Positions 17,643-25,940 are shown, counted from the first letter of the stretch. The stretch: DNA of 64,000 nt from Methanosarcina siciliae T4/M (GCF_000970085.1 NZ_CP009506.1:2728001-2792000), one strand, 5' to 3'. The notes: generated by a model not told the origin, from the sequence alone. Numbers and translations: made by a program.

Positions 17643-17752
17643 AGTCCTCTTGAGTTAAACGAAGTGGAGCGAAAAGGACCTCGTGCTGTTGCACTTGCAG
17701 TGCAACTCCCAGAAAATTTCCGATTTCCTGTTATCCCGAAGCGAAACTCGGG
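17643..17752 (+). repeat. Diverged partial copy of the dispersed repeat (inverted)
   Basis: AGTCCTCTTGAG, then GAGCGAAAAGGACC, then CCCGAAGCGAAACTCGGG (17735-17752) match the reverse complement of the first 55 bases of the element at 36204, with about 60 extra bases between the parts. It lies in the leader of the mtx operon. Confidence 0.45.
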
Positions 17753-17828
17753 AAGGGCAAAATTAATTAATGTTTGTGTTTGTTTTTCTTTGAACTACTT
17801 CAAATCTTACATAAAAGTCTGGATAGAT

Positions 17829-18686
17829 ATGGAAAAGAACGGCATGTATGCCCTCCTCGAGGCTATCGAAGCACGAGCCCGGATGAACAGGGCAAGAGTA
17901 GCTATGGGAATCAGGGACCCGAATCCCAAAACTCTTGAGAGTGCATTGAGAGCCCAGGTTCTGGGATATGCACAGGTTGTCCTTGTAGGAGACAAAAAAA
18001 AGATTGACAGGATCGGGACAGATCTTGAGGTTGTGGATACTGACGACCCCGAAAAAGTCCTTTCCGAACTCCTGGTTTCAAGAAAAGTAGATGCTGCTAT
18101 ACGAGGCACTGCAAAGGCCTCCAGAACCCTTTCAAACCTAAAAGGAGCTCTCGATATGAAAAGGGTTTGCCGACTTGCCCTTCTTCTGACCGCGGATGGA
18201 ATCCCCTTTTTCCTTGCTCCTGTCGGAATAGACGAAGGAAACACGATTTCAGATAAACTCCGTATGATCATCCTTGGCGCAGAGCACATAAGGAGGCTGG
18301 GAGTCGAACCTGTAGTGGGAGTGCTGTCCGGGGGCAGGATGGGAGATCTGGGAAGGGACAGGCGCGTGGACAGAACTCTTGCAGACGGGGAATTTGTAGC
18401 TTCAAGGGCTCTGGAACTCGGGATCAATGCCAATCACTATACAATTCTTATTGAAGACGCAATAAAGGAATCAAACTTTATCGTTGCCCCCGACGGAATT
18501 TCGGGCAACCTTATTTTCCGGACCGTCGCTTTCCTCGGAGGAGGTGACGGGCTCGGAGCTCCGGTATTAATGGATGATTATGTGTTTGTTGACACATCCA
18601 GGGTGGGTGGACATTTCACAAAAGCCATCATGCTTGCAAGTGCCCTCTCTTACCTTCACAAGGAAAGAAAAAAGGTGATTCGCTGA
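17829..18686 (+). CDS. mtxX: MtxX, methanogen marker protein 4 family
   Basis: A 285-residue cytoplasmic protein of the MtxX family, found in methanogens and related to phosphate acetyl/butyryl-transferase folds. Landmarks are ALLEAIEARARMNRARVAMGIRDPNP, a glycine-rich GVLSGGRMGDLGRD (about 163-176) and PDGISGNLIFRT. I chose the ATG at 17829 because the extra residues upstream (from 17664) run through a dispersed repeat and do not look coding. The stop codon overlaps the first codons of the next gene, so the genes are translationally coupled. MtxX, MtxA and MtxH were described together in Methanosarcina barkeri as a presumed corrinoid methyltransferase system; the methyl substrate is unknown. 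Confidence 0.85.
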   Translation: MEKNGMYALLEAIEARARMNRARVAMGIRDPNPKTLESALRAQVLGYAQVVLVGDKKKIDRIGTDLEVVDTDDPEKVLSELLVSRKVDAAIRGTAKASRTLSNLKGALDMKRVCRLALLLTADGIPFFLAPVGIDEGNTISDKLRMIILGAEHIRRLGVEPVVGVLSGGRMGDLGRDRRVDRTLADGEFVASRALELGINANHYTILIEDAIKESNFIVAPDGISGNLIFRTVAFLGGGDGLGAPVLMDDYVFVDTSRVGGHFTKAIMLASALSYLHKERKKVIR

Positions 18687-19276
18687 AGACCATTGCAGAG
18701 AACTGGCCCCCTTTAAGAGGGGACTATGTCACAGGAAACCCGGATTCCAGGATTGCGGTCGTAACCCTCGCAAGCAATCTTGAGGCCCTCCCCGATGCAG
18801 CTATCTGGGGGAGTTCGAAGACTGAAAACCTGGGTGTGGAAAAAATAATCGTGAACGTAATCTCAAACTCCAATATCCGGTATGTGCTCGTCTGCGGGAC
18901 CGAGTCAAGGGGCCATCTGGCAGGCCATTCCCTGCTTGCAATCCATGCAAACGGGATTGATGAAAAAGGCAGGATTATAGGGTCGCAGGGAGCAATTCCC
19001 TTTATAGAAAATATCTCCAGAGAGGCAATCGAACGCTTCCAGAAGCAGGTTACACTCCTTGACAGAATAGGTTTGAACAACTCCGAAGAGATCCGGCAGA
19101 TTGTTGAGGATTACAGGGATAGGGGCGAAGTATACCCTGAAGAAACAATGGTTGTCTGTGCTCCGAAAAAGAGGAAGGCTTCTTTTGCAGTTCCTGCTTC
19201 TGGAGATGTGATAATCTCTGGAGAACTTGTAATGGATTCAAGGGCAGGAATTATCTGTCTGGCAGAAAAACTCTGA
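18683..19276 (+). CDS. mtxA: MtxA, MtrA-like corrinoid methyltransferase subunit
   Basis: It resembles MtrA of the membrane methyl-H4MPT:CoM methyltransferase, which carries the corrinoid. NIRYVLVCGTESRGHLAGHSLLAIHANG holds the histidine that ligands cobalt in MtrA (RGHLAG here). Unlike MtrA it has no C-terminal membrane helix, so it should be soluble. The first ATG/GTG/TTG in frame (GTG at 18836) would cut off a well-conserved N-terminus (ENWPPLRGDYVTG). The frame extends upstream to CTG at 18683, 7 bases after the core of an AAAGGTGAT ribosome-binding site, overlapping the mtxX stop. I propose CTG (or the ATT three codons later) as start. mtxH follows after 300 bases. Confidence 0.82.
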   Translation: MKTIAENWPPLRGDYVTGNPDSRIAVVTLASNLEALPDAAIWGSSKTENLGVEKIIVNVISNSNIRYVLVCGTESRGHLAGHSLLAIHANGIDEKGRIIGSQGAIPFIENISREAIERFQKQVTLLDRIGLNNSEEIRQIVEDYRDRGEVYPEETMVVCAPKKRKASFAVPASGDVIISGELVMDSRAGIICLAEKL

Positions 19277-19373
19277 AGACAGAAAAACCTTGAGGCCGAA
19301 AGTTTCAGGACCTTCATCAGAAAGTTTCCTCTATCTAGAATGATATCAGTTTGAATATATATTTTTAATCAGT

Positions 19374-19412
19374 ATGTTTTATATGGATGTTTTATATGGA
19401 TGTATTATATGG
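19374..19412. repeat. Three tandem 13-bp TATA-containing repeats before mtxH
   Basis: ATGTTTTATATGG occurs at 19374-19386 and 19387-19399, and with one change (ATGTATTATATGG) at 19400-19412; a partial fourth unit follows. They stand about 170-200 bases before mtxH. Each unit contains a TATA-like core, so they may be stacked TBP or regulator sites. Confidence 0.6.
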
Positions 19413-19577
19413 ATGTTTTGCGATTAAGGAAGTTAATTCGAATTCTGAAACCATAAGCAAGAAATCGGATATCAGGTTAAGCAAATTGGTCATAAGGTTA
19501 GGAAATTAATCATAAGGTAGTATTAAAGAGTAAAGAGTTAGTGAATTTTGAGAAGTGTGGATTTTGAGGGCGTAAAG

Positions 19578-20510
19578 ATGTTTAAGTTCCAGAAAGAACA
19601 GGAAATTGCTAACATTGCAGGAGTAAAGGTAGGCGGACAGCCTGGAGAACTACCTACCTTACTTGCAGGCACTATTTTTTACAATAAACACGAAATCGTG
19701 GAAGATGCTGCAAAAGGGCTCTTTGACAGGTCAGCTGCCGAGAAGCTCGTAAACCTGCAGGAAGCGGGTTCGGATATGACCGGAAACCCCCATATGGTCC
19801 ATATCTTTGGTACGACCCCGGAAAGCATCACTCGTTACATTGATTTTATCGCAGAGGTATCGGATTCTCCTTTTCTGATCGATTCTCCCGAAGGGGCGGT
19901 ACGTGCACATGCAGCACGATATGTGAGTGAAATAGGGCTAGCAGACCGGACGGTTTACAACTCCATAAACATGAGCATAACTGCTTTCGAAATCGAGGCT
20001 CTTGCCCAATCCGATATTGACAGTTCTATTATTCTCGGTTTCAATGCCGTGGACTCCTCTCTCCAGGGCAGGATGGAACTGCTCGAAACAGGGGCAGGGC
20101 TGTTAGAAGAGGGTCTGCTCTCAATTGCAGACAGGTGCGGAATCGTAACCAAGCTTATAGACCCGAGCATCACTCCCATGGGAAACGGAGCAGGAATAGC
20201 CCTCAGGATGACAATTACCGCTAAAGCAAAATGGGGACATCCCACAGGCTCGGGAATTCACAATGCTCCTTCAGCCTGGAACTGGTTGAACAGGCAGAAG
20301 GAAAAAGACCCGGTCCTGTATAAGATCTGCGACGTAGGCTCTACCTGCCTCCAGCAGGCTGCTGCCGGGGATTTTATCCTCTACGGGCCGATAGAGTATG
20401 CCCGGTACGTTTTTCCGATGGCTGCGATGAGTGACATCATGATTGCCGAATCCGTGGCCGATCTGGATATAGAGCCCTCAAGCAGGCACCCGATTAACCT
20501 GCTGGTTTAA
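19578..20510 (+). CDS. mtxH: MtxH, MtrH-like tetrahydromethanopterin S-methyltransferase subunit
   Basis: A 310-residue homologue of MtrH, the TIM-barrel subunit that takes the methyl group from methyl-tetrahydro(sarcina)methanopterin and passes it to the corrinoid protein. MFKFQKEQEIANIAGVKVGG at the start is the family signature, and NPHMVHIFG and SPFLIDSPEG are further conserved blocks. The ATG at 19578 follows GAGGGCG; the TTG at 19548 would add ten unrelated residues. With the MtrA-like protein upstream it makes a soluble methyl-transfer pair. The 300-base gap before it contains 13-bp repeats and AT-rich DNA, so it may have its own promoter. Confidence 0.88.
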   Translation: MFKFQKEQEIANIAGVKVGGQPGELPTLLAGTIFYNKHEIVEDAAKGLFDRSAAEKLVNLQEAGSDMTGNPHMVHIFGTTPESITRYIDFIAEVSDSPFLIDSPEGAVRAHAARYVSEIGLADRTVYNSINMSITAFEIEALAQSDIDSSIILGFNAVDSSLQGRMELLETGAGLLEEGLLSIADRCGIVTKLIDPSITPMGNGAGIALRMTITAKAKWGHPTGSGIHNAPSAWNWLNRQKEKDPVLYKICDVGSTCLQQAAAGDFILYGPIEYARYVFPMAAMSDIMIAESVADLDIEPSSRHPINLLV

Positions 20511-20636
20511 TTTGTTTGAATAACCGGCTTGATTCTCTCATTTCCGGTCATTTCTTTTTTTTTCGGTTACAGTCGGTTGTATTATTGTTATTTGGAATCA
20601 AAGTTGCCCCGCAAACAGAATTTTTCTTTTAATCTA

Positions 20637-20681
20637 TCATCCGCAGGTGGGATAAAACGGCGTGCTGCAACCCTGCGGTGA
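20637..20681 (+). other. Strong hairpin in the gap after mtxH
   Basis: TCA-T-CCGCAGG (20637-20647) pairs with CCTGCGG-TGA (20672-20681), ten pairs with one bulged T and a 24-base loop. The rest of the 20511-20866 gap is AT-rich and shows no gene. The hairpin could end the mtx transcript or sit in the leader of the next gene; no T-run follows directly. Confidence 0.4.
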
Positions 20682-20866
20682 TAATAACCTGATTTAAGGG
20701 AGTATATGTGGTAAGAAATTGGGGTCAGAAATTGGCATATTTTTTAGTCGCTTAATACCATTCAAAAGCTTTGCAACCAAAAGTATTTACTCCCTAGAAT
20801 TAGATACATTAGATAAAATTCCTTAAAATGGGGATTCCCAGTGGATTAAGATAGGGGAGTAGTATA

Positions 20867-21223
20867 ATGGCCATAATAAAGAATAAAACAAACCATGTAA
20901 TTCGTTTTGTGGCTTACCGGGCTGACGGGACCGAAATGGCTCAGAAAGCTACCAAGATTCCGTCAGGCAGCAGCCGTTATATAAGTAAGGATTACGCAGG
21001 AGGAATTGACTGGTTCATTATTACGGCTTTTCTTCCGGAGAGCGGAATCAGGGATCATGTAGACCTGGACATCCTGCCAGCTGTGAGAGATGGGGATGAT
21101 GCGCTTACGTTTGCAAAAATAGGAATTGACGAGAAATTTGTGTTTGTAGAAGATACCGATAAGAAAGAATTCCGTTTTTACCATGATGAGGAAGAACCTG
21201 AAGGAGAAATTCACGGCTGGTAA
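20867..21223 (+). CDS. Small acidic protein of unknown function
   Basis: 118 residues, beginning MAIIKNKTNHVIRFVAYRADG and ending in an acidic tail (HDEEEPEGEIHGW). Charged and beta-rich, with no cysteine, no membrane helix and no signal peptide. The ATG at 20867 follows a GGGGAG site 9 bases upstream, so it is expressed as its own unit. I do not recognise the family. The pattern of a short hydrophobic start and regular hydrophobic residues suggests a small cytoplasmic beta-sandwich, but that is a guess. Confidence 0.65.
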   Translation: MAIIKNKTNHVIRFVAYRADGTEMAQKATKIPSGSSRYISKDYAGGIDWFIITAFLPESGIRDHVDLDILPAVRDGDDALTFAKIGIDEKFVFVEDTDKKEFRFYHDEEEPEGEIHGW

Positions 21224-21347
21224 GCTAATAAGAATAAAGCCAGATAAGAATAAGCCAGATGAAAGTTAGCCTGTAGGCAGGAGTGCCGCATAAGCGCTTC
21301 AAAATTCAGGTTACTCTTCCCGAAATTCTTTTTCGATTTTTGATTTT

Positions 21348-21530
21348 TTACTTAAATGTCCCGGTCTCCCCCGGGCCGGGTACCGAACCTTTTCTCCCGC
21401 CTGCGCAACTAATGCAGATTCCCTTTCTGTGGTCCATGCACTGGCTGCATACAAGTTTTCCGCATAAAGGGCAGGTATGAAGTTTAGCCGGGCACCCGCA
21501 TATCGAACATAACCCCTCTACTTCCAGAAT
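21348..21530 (-). CDS. Small zinc-finger protein with ATT or CTG start
   Basis: The reverse strand encodes a 60-residue protein with CSICGC, CPLCGK, CSQCMDH and CISCAG, four CxxC pairs spaced as in a treble-clef or B-box-like zinc finger, with a Pro/Gly tail. No ATG, GTG or TTG is available: an in-frame TAA precedes ATT (21530) and CTG (21527). A near-perfect TAAGGAGG site (21536-21543) lies 5 bases before the ATT and 8 before the CTG. The cysteine spacing is far too regular for chance, so I call it a gene that start-codon rules would miss. It is convergent with the gene at 20867. Confidence 0.62.
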   Translation of the reverse strand: MLEVEGLCSICGCPAKLHTCPLCGKLVCSQCMDHRKGICISCAGGRKGSVPGPGETGTFK

Positions 21531-21543
21531 TTAAGCCTCCTTA

Positions 21544-21857
21544 TTCTCCCACTAAAAGATGTTTTTGGTTAAATGGTTTTAAGCAATTGGTTTTGAATAA
21601 ATCACTTTGAATGCATCGCTTTGAATAAATGGCTTTAAATTCTAAAGCTAAACCAAATATAGTTTTCAAGCGCTATAAACGTTTCTCGGAGGCCGTATAC
21701 TCCTGCTTCCATTTGTCTGAGAAATCTTTCCCCTAAACCGGGAACCTCATTACAAAAGAGAGAGAAAAAGAAACGAAATTCTTAAAGAAAAATCCTTGAA
21801 TCCAGAAAAGAAGAAACGGAGGAAAGTCCTCCTTGAAAATAAAATATTAAATGGTTT
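21544..21857. other. Intergenic, promoter of the zinc-finger gene and end of ilvD
   Basis: AT-rich, with short direct repeats of the type TTTGAATAAATxxCTTT (21593-21640). No gene seen. Confidence 0.4.
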
Positions 21858-23519
21858 TCAGTCAACTATTCCGCCAGTGTTTGCGGAATGGACGGAACGC
21901 TGGTACCTGGAAAGGTAACCCGTTACCTCTTTTCTAGGAGGCACAAAAGCAGCTTTACGCTTTTTGAGCTCTTCTTCAGAAACTTTCAGGTCCAGGATCC
22001 GTTCAGGAATGTTAATTTCAATGAGATCCCCGTCTTTTACGAGCCCGATTGGTCCTCCTTCGCTGGCTTCTGGCGAGACGTGCCCTATGCAGGGCCCGCG
22101 GGTCCCGCCGGAGAAGCGTCCGTCAGTTATCAGAGCCACGGATTCGAGCAGTCCCATTCCTCCGATTGCAGCGGTGGCTGCAAGCATTTCACGCATCCCT
22201 GGGCCGCCTTTGGGACCTTCGTACCGGATAACGACAATATCTCCGGGCTTGACATCTCCTGCGAGAATGCTCTTCATGGCATCTTCTTCACAGTCATAGA
22301 CTTTTGCAGGGCCCGTATGGACACGCATTTTCGGGTCAACTGCAGCCTGTTTAACGACCGAGCCATCTGGAGCAAGGCTGCCTTTGAGGACTGCAATTCC
22401 TCCTTCGGCATGGATTGGGTTTTCGAGGGTCGCAATGATATCTTTATTCAGCTTCGGGTTAACTATTTCGAGCTCGTCCAGGTTTTCCCCGATAGTTTTG
22501 CCGTTGACTGTGAGCTGGTCAAGGTGGAGTTTTGAAGCGAGCCTCTGCATGACAGCCTCGACTCCGCCTGCCCTATCAAAGTGCAGCATGAAATTAGGGC
22601 CTCCGGGCCTTAGGGAGATAAGATGCGGTGTTTTTCTACTCAGTTCATCGAAGGCTTCAAGGGGCAGCTCAAGCCCGAATTCATGGGCAAGGGCAGGAAG
22701 GTGCAAAGTTGTGTTTGTGCTTCCTCCGATTGCCATATCGACCATTATGGCGTTTTCAAAGGATTTGTGAGTAACAATTTTCCTCGGGGTGAGGTTCTCT
22801 TTTACAAGCTCAACAATGCGCTCTCCGGATTCCTTTGCAATCCGAACCTTTTTTGCGTCCACTGCATGGGCAGTTGCACAGCCCGGGAGACTCAATCCGA
22901 GGGCTTCAGTCATGCAGGCCATTGTGTTTGCTGTAAACATTCCGGCACAGGAACCTGCTCCTGCACAGGAAAGGTTTTCAAGCCTTTTAAGCTCTGATTC
23001 GGAAATTTTGCCTGCGCTGTAGGCTCCGACTCCCTCAAAGACCGAAATAAGGTCGGTGTATTTGTCGTCCACGTATCCGGGGAGCATTGGACCGCCTGTC
23101 ACAACAATGGCAGGGATATCGAGCCTGCCTGCTGCCATGAGATGTCCAGGCACGATCTTATCACAGGTGGGGATAAGGACTATCCCATCAAACTGATGGG
23201 CTCTGACCATCAGCTCGATCGTATCTTCAATGACTTCCCTACTCGGAAGAGAATATTTCATACCCTCATGCCCCATTGCAAGCCCATCGCAAACCCCTAT
23301 GGTGTGGAACTCAAAAGGAACCCCTCCGGCGTTCCTTATCCCGGCTTTAACCGCTTCAGCAAGCTTATCCAGATGAATGTGACCAGGAATGATGTCATTC
23401 CAGGAATTGACAACCGCAATGAACGGCTTTTTCATTTCCGAATCCGTAACCCCGGTTGCTTTCAGGAGGGAACGATTGGCAGCACGTTCAGGCCCCTCTT
23501 TGATAATTGTGCTTCTCAT
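21858..23519 (-). CDS. ilvD: Dihydroxy-acid dehydratase
   Basis: IlvD removes water from 2,3-dihydroxy-isovalerate and -methylvalerate, the third shared step of valine and isoleucine synthesis, using an iron-sulfur cluster and Mg2+. The 553-residue length is normal. Family blocks are all present: NSWNDIIPGHIHLDKLAEAV, PTCDKIVPGHLMAAGRLDIP, CAGAGSCAGMFTANTM (cluster cysteine), GGSTNTTLHLPA, GPKGGPGMREML and TDGRFSGGTRGPCIGHVSPE. The ATG at 23519 has a GGAG site at good spacing. It stands alone; no other ilv gene is beside it. Confidence 0.97.
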   Translation of the reverse strand: MRSTIIKEGPERAANRSLLKATGVTDSEMKKPFIAVVNSWNDIIPGHIHLDKLAEAVKAGIRNAGGVPFEFHTIGVCDGLAMGHEGMKYSLPSREVIEDTIELMVRAHQFDGIVLIPTCDKIVPGHLMAAGRLDIPAIVVTGGPMLPGYVDDKYTDLISVFEGVGAYSAGKISESELKRLENLSCAGAGSCAGMFTANTMACMTEALGLSLPGCATAHAVDAKKVRIAKESGERIVELVKENLTPRKIVTHKSFENAIMVDMAIGGSTNTTLHLPALAHEFGLELPLEAFDELSRKTPHLISLRPGGPNFMLHFDRAGGVEAVMQRLASKLHLDQLTVNGKTIGENLDELEIVNPKLNKDIIATLENPIHAEGGIAVLKGSLAPDGSVVKQAAVDPKMRVHTGPAKVYDCEEDAMKSILAGDVKPGDIVVIRYEGPKGGPGMREMLAATAAIGGMGLLESVALITDGRFSGGTRGPCIGHVSPEASEGGPIGLVKDGDLIEINIPERILDLKVSEEELKKRKAAFVPPRKEVTGYLSRYQRSVHSANTGGIVD

Positions 23520-23937
23520 TGTAAGTCTCCTTATTAGAGTCTCCTTATTATCTTGATATTGGAAATTATAGTGGAATTAGTTCTAATGTATAAATGGAAA
23601 AAACTTCATAGTATAAACAGGTTGGGGAAGAAAAAGCTGTAAAAAACTCCAAAGAAAAATACCGGGAATCCAAATACGAAGACCCAGGATAAAAAAGTTT
23701 TGAGGAAAGGCTGCTGGAAAGATTGTCGGATTAAAATGGATGAAAAATACTGATCAAAAATACTGATGAAAGGTAGCCGAAAAAGGAAAGGTCAAAAAAC
23801 ATTTTTCAATGTGTTCTTCGGAAAGAATGCTCTCCTACATGTGGTATGAAAGAGTAATTCCCGGAAAAAAATATCCGTTAAAGCTACTAATATTGGTGCA
23901 TAATATCACAAAAAGGTGATTTAATATAATAATATAC

Positions 23938-23952
23938 AAATATTTATATAGC
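23938..23952 (+). promoter_or_regulatory. TATA box of RNA candidate 4
   Basis: AAATATTTATATAGC stands about 30 bases before the closing stem of RNA candidate 4. Confidence 0.45.
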
Positions 23953-23978
23953 CATTCAAGGGTTTTGAAGTTAGCATA

Positions 23979-24069
23979 GTGAACGGACCTGCCCGACCTA
24001 AATCTACAAGATCACACCCAAGAAAAACACCACACAAAATTTAACCACAACAGGGCAGCTCCCGTTCAC
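23979..24069 (+). ncRNA. Candidate small RNA 4, hairpin-closed A/C-rich loop
   Basis: GTGAACGG (23979-23986) pairs with CCGTTCAC (24062-24069). After a small internal loop CTGCCC (23989-23994) pairs with GGGCAG (24053-24058). The 58-base loop is almost only A and C with a few T. A TATA box (TATTTATATA, 23941-23950) lies upstream, and TTAGCAT before the stem is shared with candidate 1. TCTTTTTTC follows as a likely terminator. The rest of 23520-24183 shows no gene. It clearly has the design of the three RNAs at 12.8-14.0 kb. Confidence 0.65.
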
Positions 24070-24080
24070 AGGATCTTTTT
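24070..24080 (+). terminator. T-rich terminator after RNA candidate 4
   Basis: The closing stem is followed by AGGATCTTTTTT, a T-run of the kind that ends archaeal transcripts. Confidence 0.4.
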
Positions 24081-24183
24081 TCACCTTTACAGCTTTTCTA
24101 CCTGCATAGCCTTTTATCATCTTTATAGATTCTTTTCTCCTCTCAAACCAAAGTTATATTTCGGAACAGAGTAGAATCTTTTC

Positions 24184-24610
24184 ATGTACTTCTGGAATCC
24201 TGAGCTTTATGCGTTCAATTCTTCAGCCCAGAAAAGCCGGGGGTTCGAACTCCTCATAAAACTCCCTCTCAAAGGCAACTAAAGGGTGCTTGATGTAGGT
24301 TGCAGAGACGGAAAACTCAGTGCCGAAATCGTAACGAGACTGCCTGAAGGTTCAAACCGTCCTGAAAGGTTTTTTTGAAAAGCCTGAGGCCCGGAGGAAA
24401 GCTACTTGCTCAGTTTGGGGGAAAGGGGGACTCTCTGGCTGGTTTGCCGCAACCTGGCACCTATTTACACAGAGGGTGCCCGAGAATTTGAAAGAGGAAT
24501 TCATAGATGAGCTTGTATCCAATTTTATCAAGCTTCATCCTTTGGATAGTGAGGGATATGTCCACGTCCAGATGGTAAGGTTGGAGATAGAGGCAGAGAT
24601 TGAAAAATAG
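24184..24610 (+). pseudogene. Class I SAM-dependent methyltransferase, internally deleted
   Basis: From ATG 24184 it reads FWNPELYAFNSSAQKSRGFELL, a stop, then RVLDVGCRDGKLSAEIVTRLPEG, the SAM-binding motif I. The middle is missing: a scrap of the C-terminal half follows in changing frames and ends FIDELVSNFIKLHPLDSEG and YVHVQMVRLEIEAEIEK (stop 24608-24610). The pattern matches the trans-aconitate-methyltransferase-like enzymes common in Methanosarcina. About 130 codons are lost, and at least two stops and one frameshift are present, so it is dead. Confidence 0.68.
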
Positions 24611-24628
24611 AAATAAAATAAGGTATTG

Positions 24629-24940
24629 TTAATTAAATATAGATAACTCTTTCTTTCTGTATTTCATCAATAGAAGAACAGAGTACTTTAGCATTTCAAG
24701 ACACTTAGTATAACACTTTGTCTTTCGTCTCAACCTTGCCAGAAAGTGCCTTAATATACCGTTATATCCTTCAACTGTATACGTTTCTGCTTTGGATTGA
24801 GTATGAATGGTTTCAGGAATAAACTCTGCATATGCCTTCCAGTGATCAGTCATCACTTCTCCAATCTCTTTCTTCTTTAATTTTTCCCAGAGTAGTTGTC
24901 CAGTTTTCGTTCTGGAATTTTTGCATCTTGGGTAGTTCAT
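24629..24940 (-). pseudogene. IS1-family transposase, shortened
   Basis: 103 residues. The start (NYPRCKNSRTKTGQLLWEKL) joins what looks like a trace of the N-terminal zinc finger to the catalytic part. VMTDHWKAYAEFIP gives one DDE aspartate, and the end HFLARLRRKTKCYTKCLEML is the IS1 C-terminal signature. Intact IS1 transposases are roughly 160-230 residues, so an internal or N-terminal deletion has occurred. I could not find terminal inverted repeats. Confidence 0.65.
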
Positions 24941-25039
24941 GCAGAAATATAAGTTTTCATAATATATAACTATAATTAACTACCAATACCGGTAAAAACA
25001 ATTTAAAGAAACCATATAACCGTAATCGAAAATCAAATT

Positions 25040-25628
25040 GCGGACGGCCACCCTACCTTAAAAGGTAGGGTATGCTTCGGGCCGTCCGCCTATTTCTGGG
25101 GAAGTTAGAAATCGGTTAGTTTCAATTGTCCAGATTTCTTTATTCTATTAGATCTAATCTCTTTTTTTGGTTTTCCTTGGGATTCGTTAATATAATGCCT
25201 GATTGTGTCAGCAGTTACATTCCCAATTGATCTATAGAACTTGCCACTTGACCAGAAACTTCCACCCCAGTATTTTTCCCTTAATTCAGGATGAAGCTTA
25301 AATAATCTGTAAGAATTTCCTCCTTTTAGGTGTTGAATTACCTTGGATAGTGAGATGCTTGGATGGAATTCCACACACAAGTGCACATGATCTTCTACTA
25401 CTTCCATGGCATGTATTCTATAGCCTTTCTCAGTAAAAATATTTTTGAGGATTGATTCGTAATCCTTTTTAACTTTCTTGTTGTAGAATATTTTGAATCT
25501 GTAGGCTATGGTGTCAAAAAACATTATATTGAAAAAAGTGACGATTTTAGATTTTTAAGGTGTATATCGAAAAACCTGCGAGGGTTCACTTCATCCCAGA
25601 CTTGAAAGTCTGGGCATTCGTGACCCTC
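25040..25628 (-). mobile_element. IS200/IS605-type insertion sequence (tnpA only)
   Basis: One HUH transposase gene (25105-25524) lies between two subterminal hairpins, with no inverted terminal repeats and no tnpB, as in the IS200 group. Right-end hairpin: GCGGACGGCC/GGCCGTCCGC (25040-25049 with 25080-25089) enclosing ACCCTACCTT/AAGGTAGGGT. Left-end hairpin: GAGGGTTCAC/GTGACCCTC (25580-25589 with 25620-25628) enclosing CCCAGACT/AGTCTGGG. Such hairpins are what TnpA binds on single-stranded DNA. Confidence 0.75.
25105..25524 (-). CDS. tnpA: IS200/IS605 family transposase TnpA (Y1 HUH)
   Basis: A 139-residue HUH-type single-strand transposase. The metal-binding HUH motif is HVHLCVEF (His-hydrophobic-His), and the catalytic tyrosine lies in TADTIRHYINES near the C-terminus. 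LKGGNSYRLFKLHPELREKYWGGSFWSSGKF is the family's central block. The N-terminus (MFFDTIAYRFKIFYNKKV) looks shorter or altered compared with the usual HxxYxLVxxxKYR start, so activity is uncertain. The ATG at 25524 has no clear ribosome-binding site, which is common in this family. Confidence 0.85.
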   Translation of the reverse strand: MFFDTIAYRFKIFYNKKVKKDYESILKNIFTEKGYRIHAMEVVEDHVHLCVEFHPSISLSKVIQHLKGGNSYRLFKLHPELREKYWGGSFWSSGKFYRSIGNVTADTIRHYINESQGKPKKEIRSNRIKKSGQLKLTDF

Positions 25629-25679
25629 TGCGCTCCCATAGCAGTAAAGAAAGGACGGGAAAGGAAATCGGCAAGAGGG

Positions 25680-25753
25680 CTGAGGTCAACAAAAGCTAAG
25701 GTTAACAAAACTGAGGTAAAAAAACTAAGGTCAACAAAATTGAGGTAAAAAAG
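25680..25753. repeat. Five short tandem repeats (AGGTCAACAAAA type)
   Basis: Units of about 15 bases, CTGAGGTCAACAAAAG, CTAAGGTTAACAAAA, CTGAGGTAAAAAAA, CTAAGGTCAACAAAA and TTGAGGTAAAAAAG, follow each other just past the IS200 left end. Two unit types alternate. No function visible. Confidence 0.6.
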
Positions 25754-25940
25754 TTAAAATAAAAGATCTCGGGTACGAGCGATAGAAATAAGAATAGCAT
25801 AAATAAGTAAACTGATAGGAAGAAATAGTTTCAGATCAAAGGAATCGCAGTAAGGCTCCCTCAAAACCTTACCGAGATCCTTTTATGGAGGTTTTTATGT
25901 TTTTTGGACTATTTTTTCCACTCTAGCCTTTTCAGACTTT

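Noticed and set aside
17664..17828. N-terminal extension of mtxX by 55 residues
   Set aside because: The extension runs through a diverged dispersed repeat and has no similarity to the family's N-terminus; the ATG at 17829 fits better.
21888..22535. Plus-strand frames opposite ilvD
   Set aside because: Antisense shadows of a perfectly conserved enzyme gene; no independent signals.
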